Shown here: positions 15,971 to 25,091 of the stretch, one piece after another
Layout of the letters: every line of letters begins with the position of its first letter
How positions within the stretch are numbered: the stretch's first letter is position 1
Origin: 2-01-FULL-39-10-A sp964525395
GTDB taxonomy: Bacteria > Patescibacteriota > Microgenomatia > Levybacterales > UBA12049
Length of the DNA: 31,398 bases
Direction of reading: 5' to 3'
Assembly (NCBI GenBank): GCA_964525395.1
Contig: CAZGGU010000007.1
Location: 1 to 31,398, forward strand
Program-made: the position numbers and the translations under genes
The notes under the pieces: generated by a model
The model's database searches: none
Seen by the model: only the letters and a program-made list of their open reading frames with translations
Told to the model about the DNA's origin: nothing

Positions 15971-16000
15971 AGTATCTCATTTGGACCTGTAGTTTGTCAA
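15971..16000 (-). promoter_or_regulatory. Promoter of the histidine phosphatase gene
   Basis: TTGACA (16000-15995), 18 bases, GATACT (15976-15971), six bases, ATG at 15964. The -35 begins two bases after the recG stop codon. Confidence 0.7.
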
Positions 16001-16002
16001 GG

Positions 16003-18021
16003 CTAATCTGGAGAAACGAGTTTTACGTTAATTTCTTCTACTTTACTTTTAAGTGCAGGAAATTCATCAATTTCTTCGATATATTTTTCTGCAGTTTTTT
16101 TAGTTTGCTGAATCAGTTCAAAATCTGAGAATTGTGCGATTTTAAGAAATCCACGACCTGATTGATTAGTTCCATAAATCTCACCTGCTCCGCGGATTTT
16201 GAGATCTAGTTCTGCCAGCTCAGCACCTATGTTAGTTTTTTCCATAGCTTTAAGTCTGGAATTAGTTTCTGTATTTTCTGAATCAGTAAAAAGTAAACAG
16301 TATGCTTGCCTATTATTTCGTCCTACTCTGCCTCGGAGTTGATGAAGCTGTGACAAACCAAATCTTTCGGAGGTTTCTATTATGATTATATCTGCATTGG
16401 GAATATCGATTCCCACCTCGACTACCGGTGTTGCGACTAAGACATCAAACTTCTGATCTTTAAAATCAGCCAGTATTTGATCTTTTTCTTTGGCCTTTAT
16501 TTTTCCATGTAATAAATTTAATTTGTAATCTTTAAAAACTTTTTTCTGAAGTGTTTCGAACTCTTTTTTAGCAGCTTTTACGCCCTGCATAGTTTCAGAC
16601 TCTTCGATAAATGGACAGACGATAAACATCTGACTTTTATTTTCATCAATTTGTTTTTTAATCCACTCATAGGCATTGGCCCTTTTAATATTTGGCACTA
16701 TCCAAGTTTTTATTTCTTTCCTGCCTTTGGGCAGTTCATCAAGAATGGAAAGATCCAAATCTCCATACATAGTAAGTGCAATAGTTCTCGGTATCGGTGT
16801 TGCAGTCATGGTAAGAAGATGCGGGTTTTTACCTTTGTCTCTTAGGATGGCACGCTGCTCTACTCCGAAGCGCTGCTGCTCATCGATTATTACGAGTCCG
16901 AGTTTTTTATATTTAATTTTTTTCTGAATTACTGCATGAGTTCCGATAAGAATATCGAAGTCCTCTGTATTTTCTTTTTTACTGCCTGTGGCAAGTGCAA
17001 CCTTTACGTTTGTCGGTTCAAGAATTGAACGAATTGTTTTATAATGCTGCCCAGCTAGAATTTCAGTAGGAGCCATGATTACTGATTGAAAGCCATTCAG
17101 ATATGCTAAGTACATTGATAAAGCAGCTACCACTGTTTTCCCGGATCCCACGTCTCCTTCTAGAAGTCTATTCATAGGTTTGTCGGAAGACATATCGGCG
17201 TAAATTTCGTCAATTGCTCTTTCTTGAGCATTAGTTAATTTAAAGGGCAAGGATTTTTTAAGTTTTTCAATTTTCTTTGCGTATTTGTTTATTTCGAATT
17301 TTGAGGCTTTAAGTTTTTTCTTCCACTCTCTTTTTCTAGAGTTGGCTGCTAGCTGAAGAAGAAAGAATTCATCAAAAGATAAACGTTTTTTAGAATTTTC
17401 TACTTCATCTAAGTTTTCTGGAAAATGAATTTTTGTGATTGCATCTTTAAGATTTTCTAATTTGTTCGATAATAAAATCTCATTTGGAATGTAGTCATCT
17501 AGTTCCTTAACGTTTTCATTTATAAGTTTCCAAATTTGTCGTCTGATCCATTTAGAAGAAACTCCTCGGGTTTCGTTATAAATTGGTACTAACCTTCCAG
17601 TATGAATAAAATTTGACTCACCTACTTCATAGTCTGGATTTTTAATTTGAATTTTTCCGGGGACGCCTTCGACTTTACCTGATATAGCTACTTTGTCTCC
17701 GATAGAAATGGCACGAGTAAGATATGGCTGATTAAACCAAACAAGCTCCAGCACTCCAGTCTCATCTTTAACTTTGGCTCTTTGGATCGTAAAGTGACTT
17801 CTGGTGTATTGGTTTTTAATATCCTCTACTGTCCCATGAATGGTTACCGTCTCCCCAGGTTGTAATTTCGCAATATCTGAAATTATTGAATAATCGTCAT
17901 AGCGGAAAGGAATATGGAAAAGAAAATCTTCAAATTTTACTATTCCCAACTTTTCTAAAAAAGATGCGTAGCGTTTATAAATACCTCCTTCTGCGCGGAT
18001 ACTGGATTTTAGACTTGGCAT
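16003..18021 (-). CDS. recG: ATP-dependent DNA helicase RecG
   Basis: Branch-migrating helicase that remodels stalled forks and Holliday junctions. The 672-residue protein has an N-terminal wedge/OB-fold domain (with GETVTIHGTVEDIKNQ), then a superfamily-2 helicase core: Walker A GDVGSGKT at residues 289-296, a DEQQ box at 380-383, TATPIPRTIAL, and motif VI QLRGRVGRNNRQAYC. E. coli RecG has DEQH at the Walker B; the DEQQ here is a small, conservative variant. Its ATG follows the stop of the 34-residue ORF after one base (TAA-A-ATG), which suggests one operon with tyrS upstream. Confidence 0.96.
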   Translation of the reverse strand: MPSLKSSIRAEGGIYKRYASFLEKLGIVKFEDFLFHIPFRYDDYSIISDIAKLQPGETVTIHGTVEDIKNQYTRSHFTIQRAKVKDETGVLELVWFNQPYLTRAISIGDKVAISGKVEGVPGKIQIKNPDYEVGESNFIHTGRLVPIYNETRGVSSKWIRRQIWKLINENVKELDDYIPNEILLSNKLENLKDAITKIHFPENLDEVENSKKRLSFDEFFLLQLAANSRKREWKKKLKASKFEINKYAKKIEKLKKSLPFKLTNAQERAIDEIYADMSSDKPMNRLLEGDVGSGKTVVAALSMYLAYLNGFQSVIMAPTEILAGQHYKTIRSILEPTNVKVALATGSKKENTEDFDILIGTHAVIQKKIKYKKLGLVIIDEQQRFGVEQRAILRDKGKNPHLLTMTATPIPRTIALTMYGDLDLSILDELPKGRKEIKTWIVPNIKRANAYEWIKKQIDENKSQMFIVCPFIEESETMQGVKAAKKEFETLQKKVFKDYKLNLLHGKIKAKEKDQILADFKDQKFDVLVATPVVEVGIDIPNADIIIIETSERFGLSQLHQLRGRVGRNNRQAYCLLFTDSENTETNSRLKAMEKTNIGAELAELDLKIRGAGEIYGTNQSGRGFLKIAQFSDFELIQQTKKTAEKYIEEIDEFPALKSKVEEINVKLVSPD

Positions 18022-18022
18022 T

Positions 18023-18127
18023 TTAATACATTACTAATGGAAGAACGGAGGCAGCGATTAATGATACTACGATAAGTCCGAAGACAATTAGAAAAATAAT
18101 TTTATGTTTTTTACTTAAATCATTCAT
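18023..18127 (-). CDS. Small membrane protein, 34 residues, function unknown
   Basis: A reading frame in the gap between tyrS and recG. The peptide begins MNDLSKKHKIIFLIVFG: a short charged N-terminus, then one strongly hydrophobic segment (about residues 10-32). Several points support it: it fills the gap almost exactly; the stop-to-recG junction TAA-A-ATG resembles other operon junctions here; and a TATTAA hexamer (18139-18134) sits exactly six bases before the ATG. I do not recognise it. It is too short to be a normal SecE. Chance occurrence cannot be excluded without comparison to related genomes. Confidence 0.55.
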   Translation of the reverse strand: MNDLSKKHKIIFLIVFGLIVVSLIAASVLPLVMY

Positions 18128-18133
18128 AAATTG

Positions 18134-19300
18134 TTAATATACTTTCAATTTTACCATTCTTTTACCCACTTTGAGAACTAGCTCTTCGCCAGAATTTCCC
18201 GCGAAACCCTCACCTGATTTAATTTTCTCTGAATCAAGCGCCACTGCATTTTGAATAAAAAGTCTTTTCGCTTCAGACTTGGATTCTGCGAAAGAATTGT
18301 TAACTAAAAATTCTTCATCGATGACAGTGTCTTCTGTTACATTTAATTCTCCAATGTCATCGGGTAGTTCTTTATTCTGTACGACCTTTTCAAATTTAGA
18401 AAGCGCTTCGTCAGCGTCTTTTTCGCTATGTAACTCTTTAACTATTTCATGAGCCAGCTTTTTCTTAACTAACATGGGATCTTGTGACATTTCGATATCT
18501 GAAGGAATTTGATCTTCAGAAATATTAGTGCCAAGCAAATAATATTGCTTGATTAAATCATCATTAATACTCATGATTTTTCTAAACATCTCAAATGGTG
18601 CGTCTGTGATCCAGATTGCATTTCCCCATGATTTACTCATCTTTCTTCCATCTGTACCGAGAAGATAATCGGTGCAAAGCACAAAACTTTCTTTATTTCG
18701 GAGAACTTTTTGAAGTGTGCGACCTGCTTGCATGTTAAAGACTTGATCAGCTCCACCTAGCTGAAGATCTGTGTCCATAAAATAAGAATCATAGCCTTGC
18801 ATTACAGGATACATAAATTCATGAAGCCCTACCCTTTTTCCTTCACTAAGTCTTTTTTTAATTAGCTCTCGACTTACGAAATCTCCTACGGAGAAAATTT
18901 GGCACAGTTTAATAATTTCTTCAAAAGTGAGTTTAGAAAGCCATTCAGAGTTAAATTTAACTGTAATTTTTGAAAAATCCAGGATTTTAGATGCTTGTTC
19001 TTTGTAGGTTTCAAAATTTTCTTTAACTTCAGCACTTGAAAGTGAAGGGCGCTCCGAATCTTTATCGGAAGTGTCACCGATGAGCGCAGTAAAGTCTCCT
19101 ATTAAAAAAGTAATTTTGTGTCCTTGCTCTGCAAATTCTTGAAGTTTTCTGAGTACGACTGCATGACCTAAGTGGATTTTCGTTGCTGTGGGGTCAATTC
19201 CCAGATAGATATTGAGTTTTTTTTCTGAAGATAGAGCTTTTTCAAGCTCGTTTTTGCCAGGAATTATGTTCGAGACCCCTCTAGTTAAAAGATCACTCAT
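18134..19300 (-). CDS. tyrS: Tyrosyl-tRNA synthetase
   Basis: Class I synthetase that charges tRNA-Tyr. The 388-residue protein has the HIGH-type motif H43-L-G-H46 after YLGIDPTATKI, the KMSKS loop at residues 220-224 (DGRKMSKSWGN), and GGADQVFNMQAGRTL in the tyrosine pocket region. A C-terminal S4-like RNA-binding domain (about 325-388) carries AESKSEAKRLFIQNAV. The form is the TyrZ-like branch rather than the E. coli TyrS branch. It is divergent from the penicillin-binding protein with only 53 bases between start codons, which carry both promoters. Confidence 0.95.
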   Translation of the reverse strand: MSDLLTRGVSNIIPGKNELEKALSSEKKLNIYLGIDPTATKIHLGHAVVLRKLQEFAEQGHKITFLIGDFTALIGDTSDKDSERPSLSSAEVKENFETYKEQASKILDFSKITVKFNSEWLSKLTFEEIIKLCQIFSVGDFVSRELIKKRLSEGKRVGLHEFMYPVMQGYDSYFMDTDLQLGGADQVFNMQAGRTLQKVLRNKESFVLCTDYLLGTDGRKMSKSWGNAIWITDAPFEMFRKIMSINDDLIKQYYLLGTNISEDQIPSDIEMSQDPMLVKKKLAHEIVKELHSEKDADEALSKFEKVVQNKELPDDIGELNVTEDTVIDEEFLVNNSFAESKSEAKRLFIQNAVALDSEKIKSGEGFAGNSGEELVLKVGKRMVKLKVY

Positions 19301-19308
19301 ATTGCCTC

Positions 19309-19317
19309 AGTATAGCA
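19309..19317 (-). promoter_or_regulatory. Extended -10 promoter of tyrS
   Basis: TGCTATACT with eight bases between the hexamer and the ATG at 19300. No -35 match. It lies back to back with the promoter of the divergent penicillin-binding protein gene. Confidence 0.6.
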
Positions 19318-19333
19318 TATAAGTGTCTATTTT

Positions 19334-19342
19334 TGGTATAAT
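19334..19342 (+). promoter_or_regulatory. Extended -10 promoter of the class A PBP gene
   Basis: TGGTATAAT, a consensus extended -10, with 11 bases to the ATG at 19354. It has no evident -35. A leader of about five bases is predicted. Confidence 0.65.
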
Positions 19343-19353
19343 ATAAGCACAAA

Positions 19354-21636
19354 ATGATCGATTACGGATCAAGAAGCAGGCGGCGTCGAACCAGACTTAA
19401 GTCTAGGAGGCCGAGCCGTTTTCCAATAAGTTTCCCCAAAATTACCGGCGGCAAAGACGGAGGCGTAGTTCTTTATTCAAAATTAGCTAAATATGCTCTA
19501 TTTGCCCTTATTGCTGGAATAATTATGATGGTTGGTGTATTTATCTGGTTTAGTCGTGATCTTCCTGAACCAGGAAAATTAGTAGAAGCTCAGGCAGAAA
19601 ATTCTACACGAATTTTTGATAGAAACGGTGAACCTCTCTACTCAGTTTATGAAGATGTTAACAGAAGCTATGTGAAGCTTGATGAAATTCCTAAATACCT
19701 TCAAGAGGCTACAATTTCAACAGAAGATAAGAATTTTTATAAAAATAATGGTTTTTCAGTGACTGGTTACATTCGCGGACTGATTATTGATCCTATTATT
19801 CGCAGGCGTGTAACTGGAGGCTCTACGATAACTCAGCAGTTAGTTAAAAACGTTTTGCTTACAAGCGAGCGTTCCCTTCCTCGTAAAGTTAAAGAATTAG
19901 TTTTAGCAGTACAAGTTGATAAAAGATATTCAAAAGACGAAATTTTAGAAATGTATCTGAATGATGTTCCTTATGGTGGAACAGCAATAGGTGTTGAAGC
20001 AGCATCGGAAACATATTTTGGTAAAAAAGTTAAAGATTTAAATTTGGCAGAATCTGCTTTTCTTGCAGGTCTCCCTCAAAGTCCTAGCACATACTCACCC
20101 TTTACAGGAAATAAATATTACATAAATCGTTCTGCGCTTGTTCTTAAAAACATGCGTGAACAAGGATATATTACAGAAGCACAAGAGAAAAAAGCGCTTG
20201 AAGATATTAAAAAAATGAAATTTACTCAACGTGAGTCAGTGTCTATGAAGGCACCACATTTCGTTATTTATGTAAAACAAAAACTTGCAGCACAATTTGG
20301 CGAAGCAGCAGTAGAAAACGGAGGTCTTCAGGTAAAGACTACGCTTGATTACAAGCTTCAGAAAAAGTCTGAAGACATAGTTAAGGAAGAGATTGAGAAG
20401 CTAAAAGGCTATCGTGTAGGAAATGGTGCAGCTGTGGTAACAGATCCAAAAACAGGACAAGTTTTGGCTATGGTAGGAAGCAAAGATTATTTTGATGTAA
20501 AAAATGATGGAAATTTTAATGTAGCAATTGCTAATCGTCAGCCAGGATCTTCCCTTAAACCAATTATCTATGCTACCGCATTTCAAAAGGGCTATACCCC
20601 AGCTACCATGTTGATGGACGTCAAGACAGATTTCCCTAACGGACAAGGAGGAATGTATGTGCCTGTAAACTATGACGGCAAATTCCGAGGACCAACTCAG
20701 GTAAGATTTGCATTGGGTAATTCTTTAAATATTCCTGCTGTTAAAATGCTTGCTAAAGTTGGTCTTAAAGATGTTATGGAGCAGGGTTATGAAATGGGTT
20801 TAAGTAACTGGGAGCCTACAGCTAAAACTATGCAAAACGTAGGTTTGTCTCTCGTTCTCGGAGGTCGCGAAGTTTCCCTCCTGGATGAGACCACAGCTTA
20901 CGGAGTATTTGCAGACAAAGGTGTAAGACATGATCCAGTAACTATTCTTGAAGTTAAAGATAATAATGGAAAAGTACTTTATGAATATAAGCCAAAAGAT
21001 GGCCAGAAAGTTTTATCAGAAGAGATATCATTTTTAATTTCTCACATTCTTTTGGATAATAACGCCAGAAGTGATGCTTTTGGACCTAGCTCAGCACTTA
21101 ATATTCCGGGTGTAGCTGTAAAAACTGGAACTACTGATGAAAAGCGTGATAACTGGACCATTGGATATACTCCGAACCGCGTAGTAGGCGTTTGGGTTGG
21201 AAATAATGATAATTCGCCTATGAATCCTGCGATTGCTTCAGGTGTGACTGGAGCTTCTCCTATCTGGAGACAAATCATGCTTGCAGCCATGAAAGATGCT
21301 AAGAAGGAAGATTTTCAAAAACCTGAAGGCGTTGTAGCTGTGCAAGTGGATTCCTTGGGTGGTGGTATGCCAACAGAAGGACGTTCTACGCGCTCTGAAT
21401 ATTTTGTTAAAGGAACAGAGCCTACTAGTGAGTCTGCAATATATAAGAAAAAAGATGGCAAAGTTTATTACTGGATTAGAGAGTCTGATCCCGTTTCAAC
21501 TGATGGAGTAAACAGGTGGCAGCAGGCAATTGATGCATGGATTGAGCAGTTTCATAAAGATGATCCTGCATATCATCCACCGGGAGATATAACTGGAGAT
21601 AATAAATCGGAACCTACTCCGACCCCTAATCCTTAA
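19354..21636 (+). CDS. Class A penicillin-binding protein (PBP1A-like transglycosylase/transpeptidase)
   Basis: Bifunctional peptidoglycan synthase. The 760-residue protein has a very basic cytoplasmic N-terminus (RSRRRRTRLKSRR), one transmembrane helix (about residues 47-69), then a GT51 glycosyltransferase domain with catalytic E124 (in STEDKNFYKNNG) and the GGSTITQQLVKN motif. The transpeptidase domain has S399-S-L-K402 (SxxK), S457-L-N459 (SxN) and K590-T-G592. The C-terminus ends in a Pro/Thr tail. All catalytic motifs are intact, so the organism makes peptidoglycan. Its stop directly abuts the pheT stop on the other strand with no intervening base. Confidence 0.95.
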   Translation: MIDYGSRSRRRRTRLKSRRPSRFPISFPKITGGKDGGVVLYSKLAKYALFALIAGIIMMVGVFIWFSRDLPEPGKLVEAQAENSTRIFDRNGEPLYSVYEDVNRSYVKLDEIPKYLQEATISTEDKNFYKNNGFSVTGYIRGLIIDPIIRRRVTGGSTITQQLVKNVLLTSERSLPRKVKELVLAVQVDKRYSKDEILEMYLNDVPYGGTAIGVEAASETYFGKKVKDLNLAESAFLAGLPQSPSTYSPFTGNKYYINRSALVLKNMREQGYITEAQEKKALEDIKKMKFTQRESVSMKAPHFVIYVKQKLAAQFGEAAVENGGLQVKTTLDYKLQKKSEDIVKEEIEKLKGYRVGNGAAVVTDPKTGQVLAMVGSKDYFDVKNDGNFNVAIANRQPGSSLKPIIYATAFQKGYTPATMLMDVKTDFPNGQGGMYVPVNYDGKFRGPTQVRFALGNSLNIPAVKMLAKVGLKDVMEQGYEMGLSNWEPTAKTMQNVGLSLVLGGREVSLLDETTAYGVFADKGVRHDPVTILEVKDNNGKVLYEYKPKDGQKVLSEEISFLISHILLDNNARSDAFGPSSALNIPGVAVKTGTTDEKRDNWTIGYTPNRVVGVWVGNNDNSPMNPAIASGVTGASPIWRQIMLAAMKDAKKEDFQKPEGVVAVQVDSLGGGMPTEGRSTRSEYFVKGTEPTSESAIYKKKDGKVYYWIRESDPVSTDGVNRWQQAIDAWIEQFHKDDPAYHPPGDITGDNKSEPTPTPNP

Positions 21637-23583
21637 TTATTTTACTGAAGCTTCAAATTTTTCTTGAATAGCACTAATAATCTGTTCTCTAATTTCTTTC
21701 ACTTCTTGATTAGTTAAATTCTTATCTTCTGCCTGGTAAATAATATGAAAAGTTTTGGAAGTTTCATATTGATCTTTTAGTGTTACCTCTGTAATTAAAA
21801 AACTTTGCAGCTGAATTTCATTTATTACATCTTCTGTTGAAACAGACTCTGGAAGTACGAATGTTACGTCTTCAACAACTGGAGGAAATTTAGCTAGCTG
21901 TTTGTAGTTCAGCTTATTATTAGCATGTTTTAGAATTTCGTCGAAGTTTAGTTCGAAGTCTATTGTGTCATTGTTGAATATCTCTATAAATCCGATCACT
22001 TTCTGATCGATCAGAACTTCTGCGCCTGGCCCATCTTTTCTTTGTCTAAATTTATAATTTTTAATCTTCAGCTCATTTAAAATTTGCTCTACTATCCCCT
22101 TCCCTTCATAGAAGGAAACATTCTTTTTTTTGATTAGCGCTGAAAGAGTAGAAACTTCTTCTGGAAGATCGCTTGTTTTCTTGATGTAAATATTTGCCAG
22201 TTCAAATATTTGGACTGAGTCTTTTGATTTATTTTCTTCTGCCGCCTGAATTAGACTCGGCACCAGACTATTACGTAAATAAACCATATCCTCAGATAAT
22301 GGATTTTTAAGTTTGAGTGCTTTTTCGATTGGACCAACGAACAAATCTTCTGAGACAAGTGAATATGTATACACCTCAGTAAACCCCCAATATTTTAGTG
22401 CGTTTTTTATCTTTTCTTCAAAATAGAATTTATTCGCAAATGGAACTGTTTGTGCGCTAATAAAACCAGGAATTTTACTTGGAAGTTTATGATAACCATA
22501 AACTCTGGCAATTTCTTCAATAACATCTTCATCAATCATCACCTCAGCTGTTCTTATGGTTGGTACTTCTACTTCAATCGAATCTTTATTTAACTTAATT
22601 CCAAATCCTAATTTTTCAAGAATTTCTGCAGATTTCTTAGGATCTATCTCAATTCCAATGATTTTATTTACTTTTTCATTCGAAACAGTTATTTTACGTG
22701 GCTTAGATTTATTTGGATAAATATCGAGAGTTTTAGTGACCACCTTTCCTTTGGCAATGCTTTTATAGAGTTCAACGCCCCTCCTAAAAGCCTCAACCAT
22801 AAGTTCGGGATCAATTCCCTTCTCGTTAATAACTGCTGCTTCTGTGCGAATCCCAAGACTCATGGAGGTCTTTCTAATAACTTGCGGATTATTATTATCT
22901 AAGAAAAACATGATTCGTTTTGTATTATCCTGTACTACTGAATTCTGAGTTCCCATAACTCCGAGAAGATCGATTATCCTTCCGTTATCATCTTCAGCAA
23001 TTATGTCACCGCCCAAAAGTTTATGTGTTTTTCCGTCGAGAGTTGTGACTTCCTCTCCTTTTCTGGCAGCTCTAATTTTGATTTTCTTAGTATTTAATAA
23101 ATCAAAATCGAAAACGTGGCAAGGATGTCCCACTTCACGCATTACATAGTTTGTTACATCAATTAAATTATTTAAGCTTCGAATTCCTGATGCTTCTAAG
23201 CGATCCTTAATTTCTTTTGGGCTATCCCCTATTTCTACTTCCATTACTACGGCCATGATTCTGTTTACAAGTTTGGGATCATTTACGATTTCAATCGGGA
23301 AAGAAATATTCGCGGACTCAACTTCTGGAAGTTTATGTGGAATAAATTTAGCTGAAATCCCCTGCTCAGGGAGAACGGCAGCTGCTTCTTTAGCGATTCC
23401 TTCGAGGCTCATAAGGTCTGGTCTATTAGTGGTGACTTCAATGTCGTAAACATGGTCAGATCCTACTTTTTCTGTGCGCTCAATAGATACACTAGTTAAA
23501 GAAAGTTCGCGTGCAATTTCAGCAGCGCTTGCCTTTGTGTCTAAATATTCCCTTAACCAACTGTCTAGTATTTTTATATTCAT
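21637..23583 (-). CDS. pheT: Phenylalanyl-tRNA synthetase beta subunit, short form without the EMAP-type tRNA-binding domain
   Basis: Beta chain of the PheRS heterotetramer. The 648-residue protein is about 150 shorter than the usual form. The first 40 residues (SWLREYLDTKASAAEIARELSL) run directly into VYDIEVTTNRPDLMSLEGIAKE, so the OB-fold tRNA-binding insertion found in E. coli at about residues 40-150 is absent. The B3/B4 core (NNLIDVTNYVMREVGHPCHVFD), the B5 domain, the catalytic-like domain and the C-terminal ferredoxin-like anticodon-binding domain (from about residue 555) are present. The start overlaps the Nudix gene as ATGA. It is the third gene of the pheS-Nudix-pheT operon; pheS and pheT are usually adjacent. 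Confidence 0.95.
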   Translation of the reverse strand: MNIKILDSWLREYLDTKASAAEIARELSLTSVSIERTEKVGSDHVYDIEVTTNRPDLMSLEGIAKEAAAVLPEQGISAKFIPHKLPEVESANISFPIEIVNDPKLVNRIMAVVMEVEIGDSPKEIKDRLEASGIRSLNNLIDVTNYVMREVGHPCHVFDFDLLNTKKIKIRAARKGEEVTTLDGKTHKLLGGDIIAEDDNGRIIDLLGVMGTQNSVVQDNTKRIMFFLDNNNPQVIRKTSMSLGIRTEAAVINEKGIDPELMVEAFRRGVELYKSIAKGKVVTKTLDIYPNKSKPRKITVSNEKVNKIIGIEIDPKKSAEILEKLGFGIKLNKDSIEVEVPTIRTAEVMIDEDVIEEIARVYGYHKLPSKIPGFISAQTVPFANKFYFEEKIKNALKYWGFTEVYTYSLVSEDLFVGPIEKALKLKNPLSEDMVYLRNSLVPSLIQAAEENKSKDSVQIFELANIYIKKTSDLPEEVSTLSALIKKKNVSFYEGKGIVEQILNELKIKNYKFRQRKDGPGAEVLIDQKVIGFIEIFNNDTIDFELNFDEILKHANNKLNYKQLAKFPPVVEDVTFVLPESVSTEDVINEIQLQSFLITEVTLKDQYETSKTFHIIYQAEDKNLTNQEVKEIREQIISAIQEKFEASVK

Positions 23584-24020
23584 TGTATATATTTATTTCT
23601 TATTTCCAGAGCTTTATCAATAATTATTTTGGTCAGTGGCATGGAATTGTCATAATCAATTTTCTCGGCACTAAACCAGCCTGCTTCAGATGTCCCACTA
23701 TCTTTATCTGTATCAATCACTCCTGAAACATATGAGCCAATATAAGCAATCGCAATAACATCTGTATTGAGATCAACTAGTGCTTTTGATTCCACTATTG
23801 GTAATGGAAAATCAATTTGTACATTGATTCCGGTTTCTTCTTGAACCTCCCTTACCGCAGTGTCTTTAGGGTTTTCCCCATAATCAATTATTCCACCAGG
23901 TAAATTCCATTTTTCGTGTGCCCAATCTCCGGGTTTATATCTTCTTGATAAAAGTATTTCACCTTTTTCATTAAACACAACTGCCATTGATGGTATATCT
24001 CTTTCAGGTTTTTTATCCAT
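23580..24020 (-). CDS. Nudix hydrolase
   Basis: The 146-residue protein has a full Nudix box, residues 43-65: G43, E49, R57-E58, E61-E62 and G64 in GGIIDYGENPKDTAVREVQEE. It hydrolyses a nucleoside diphosphate linked to some group X; the substrate is not predictable. Upstream in-frame ATG 24044 would overlap the end of pheS. I choose ATG 24020 because it gives the same TAATATG stop-start junction as pilB-pilT and pilT-pilC, and because the Nudix fold begins soon after it. It lies between pheS and pheT, an odd insertion in what is normally a two-gene operon. Confidence 0.88.
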   Translation of the reverse strand: MDKKPERDIPSMAVVFNEKGEILLSRRYKPGDWAHEKWNLPGGIIDYGENPKDTAVREVQEETGINVQIDFPLPIVESKALVDLNTDVIAIAYIGSYVSGVIDTDKDSGTSEAGWFSAEKIDYDNSMPLTKIIIDKALEIRNKYIQ

Positions 24021-24021
24021 A

Positions 24022-25056
24022 TTAAAATTGTTCCAAAAATTCAAGTTTGTTGCTATATAAAAGTCTTAAGTCATCGATTTCTAGACCTTCTTTCATCATT
24101 AAAACTCTCTCTACACCCCAGCCGAATGCGAAACCATTATATTTTTCCGGATCGACTCCTGAGTTTTTTAAAACATTAGGATGCACCATGCCCGCTCCAC
24201 CCATCTCTAGCCAACCTTCTTTGCAGAGCTTGCAGCCCTTGCCATCACATACTCCGCAAGAAACATCGATTTCAAAACTCGGTTCTGTAAACTCGAAATG
24301 ATAAGGTCTGATTCTAGCTTTTCTATTTTCCCCGAAATAGGATTTTACGAAGTAATCTAAAACACCTTTTAGATCTACTATAGAAAGATTTTCATCAACA
24401 GCTAATCCTTCAAACTGATGAAACATAGGCACATGTGAGACATCGCTTTGGCGGCGGTAACATTTGCCTATATTTAACATCTTTATAGGTGGTTTATTGG
24501 TTGTTAATTCTCTAATTTGACCACTCGAGGTATGTGGAGTGAGTAGCATTGGGCCATATTTAGAGCTAGGATCAATATCTATAAAGAATGTTTCCCAGTC
24601 ATCTCTGGCGGGGTGTCCTTCTGGGAAGTTAAGGGCGCCGAATGAATACCAGTCCCATTCTGCTTCTGGATAGCGAACACGGTTAAAACCGATTCGCTGA
24701 AAAATATCTGTGATTTCATAAATCGCTTGAGTGACTAAATGCAAATGTCCCAGAGGAGGTTTAATTCCGGGATTTGTTACATCGATTTTCTGAATTTTTT
24801 CTCTTACTCTCGTTTCGTGGAGTGTGGATTCTTTATCTTCAATCGCTTCTTCAATAGTTGATTTTACTTCATTCGCTAAAATCCCTACTTCTTTTCTTTT
24901 CTCGGGATCTATTTTAGGGAGTTCTTTAAGAGCTTGAGTTAACTGTCCACTTTTACCAAGAAATTGAAGCTTAATGTCTTCTAGCTCATCTAGAGACTCA
25001 GCTCCTAGGATGAGAGAAATTGCGTTATTGCGAATATTTATAAGGGTATTTTCCAT
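24022..25056 (-). CDS. pheS: Phenylalanyl-tRNA synthetase alpha subunit
   Basis: Catalytic class II subunit of PheRS. The 344-residue protein has an N-terminal coiled-coil tRNA-binding arm (about residues 1-85), the segment ALNFPEGHPARDDWETFFID, the motif 2 region (KCYRRQSDVSHVPMFHQFEG), a four-cysteine element (CGVCDGKGCKLC) before GWLEMGGAGMVHPNVL, and motif 3 GFAFGWGVERVLMM. Everything needed is present. The start lies exactly six bases after a TATACT hexamer. It leads the operon that contains the Nudix gene and pheT. Confidence 0.96.
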   Translation of the reverse strand: MENTLINIRNNAISLILGAESLDELEDIKLQFLGKSGQLTQALKELPKIDPEKRKEVGILANEVKSTIEEAIEDKESTLHETRVREKIQKIDVTNPGIKPPLGHLHLVTQAIYEITDIFQRIGFNRVRYPEAEWDWYSFGALNFPEGHPARDDWETFFIDIDPSSKYGPMLLTPHTSSGQIRELTTNKPPIKMLNIGKCYRRQSDVSHVPMFHQFEGLAVDENLSIVDLKGVLDYFVKSYFGENRKARIRPYHFEFTEPSFEIDVSCGVCDGKGCKLCKEGWLEMGGAGMVHPNVLKNSGVDPEKYNGFAFGWGVERVLMMKEGLEIDDLRLLYSNKLEFLEQF

Positions 25057-25062
25057 ACTGTA

Positions 25063-25068
25063 AGTATA
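25063..25068 (-). promoter_or_regulatory. -10 element of the pheS operon
   Basis: TATACT followed by exactly six bases and the ATG at 25056. No clear -35 seen. Predicted leaderless start. Confidence 0.6.
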
Positions 25069-25091
25069 CCGAATTTTGAGGCAAAATGCAG

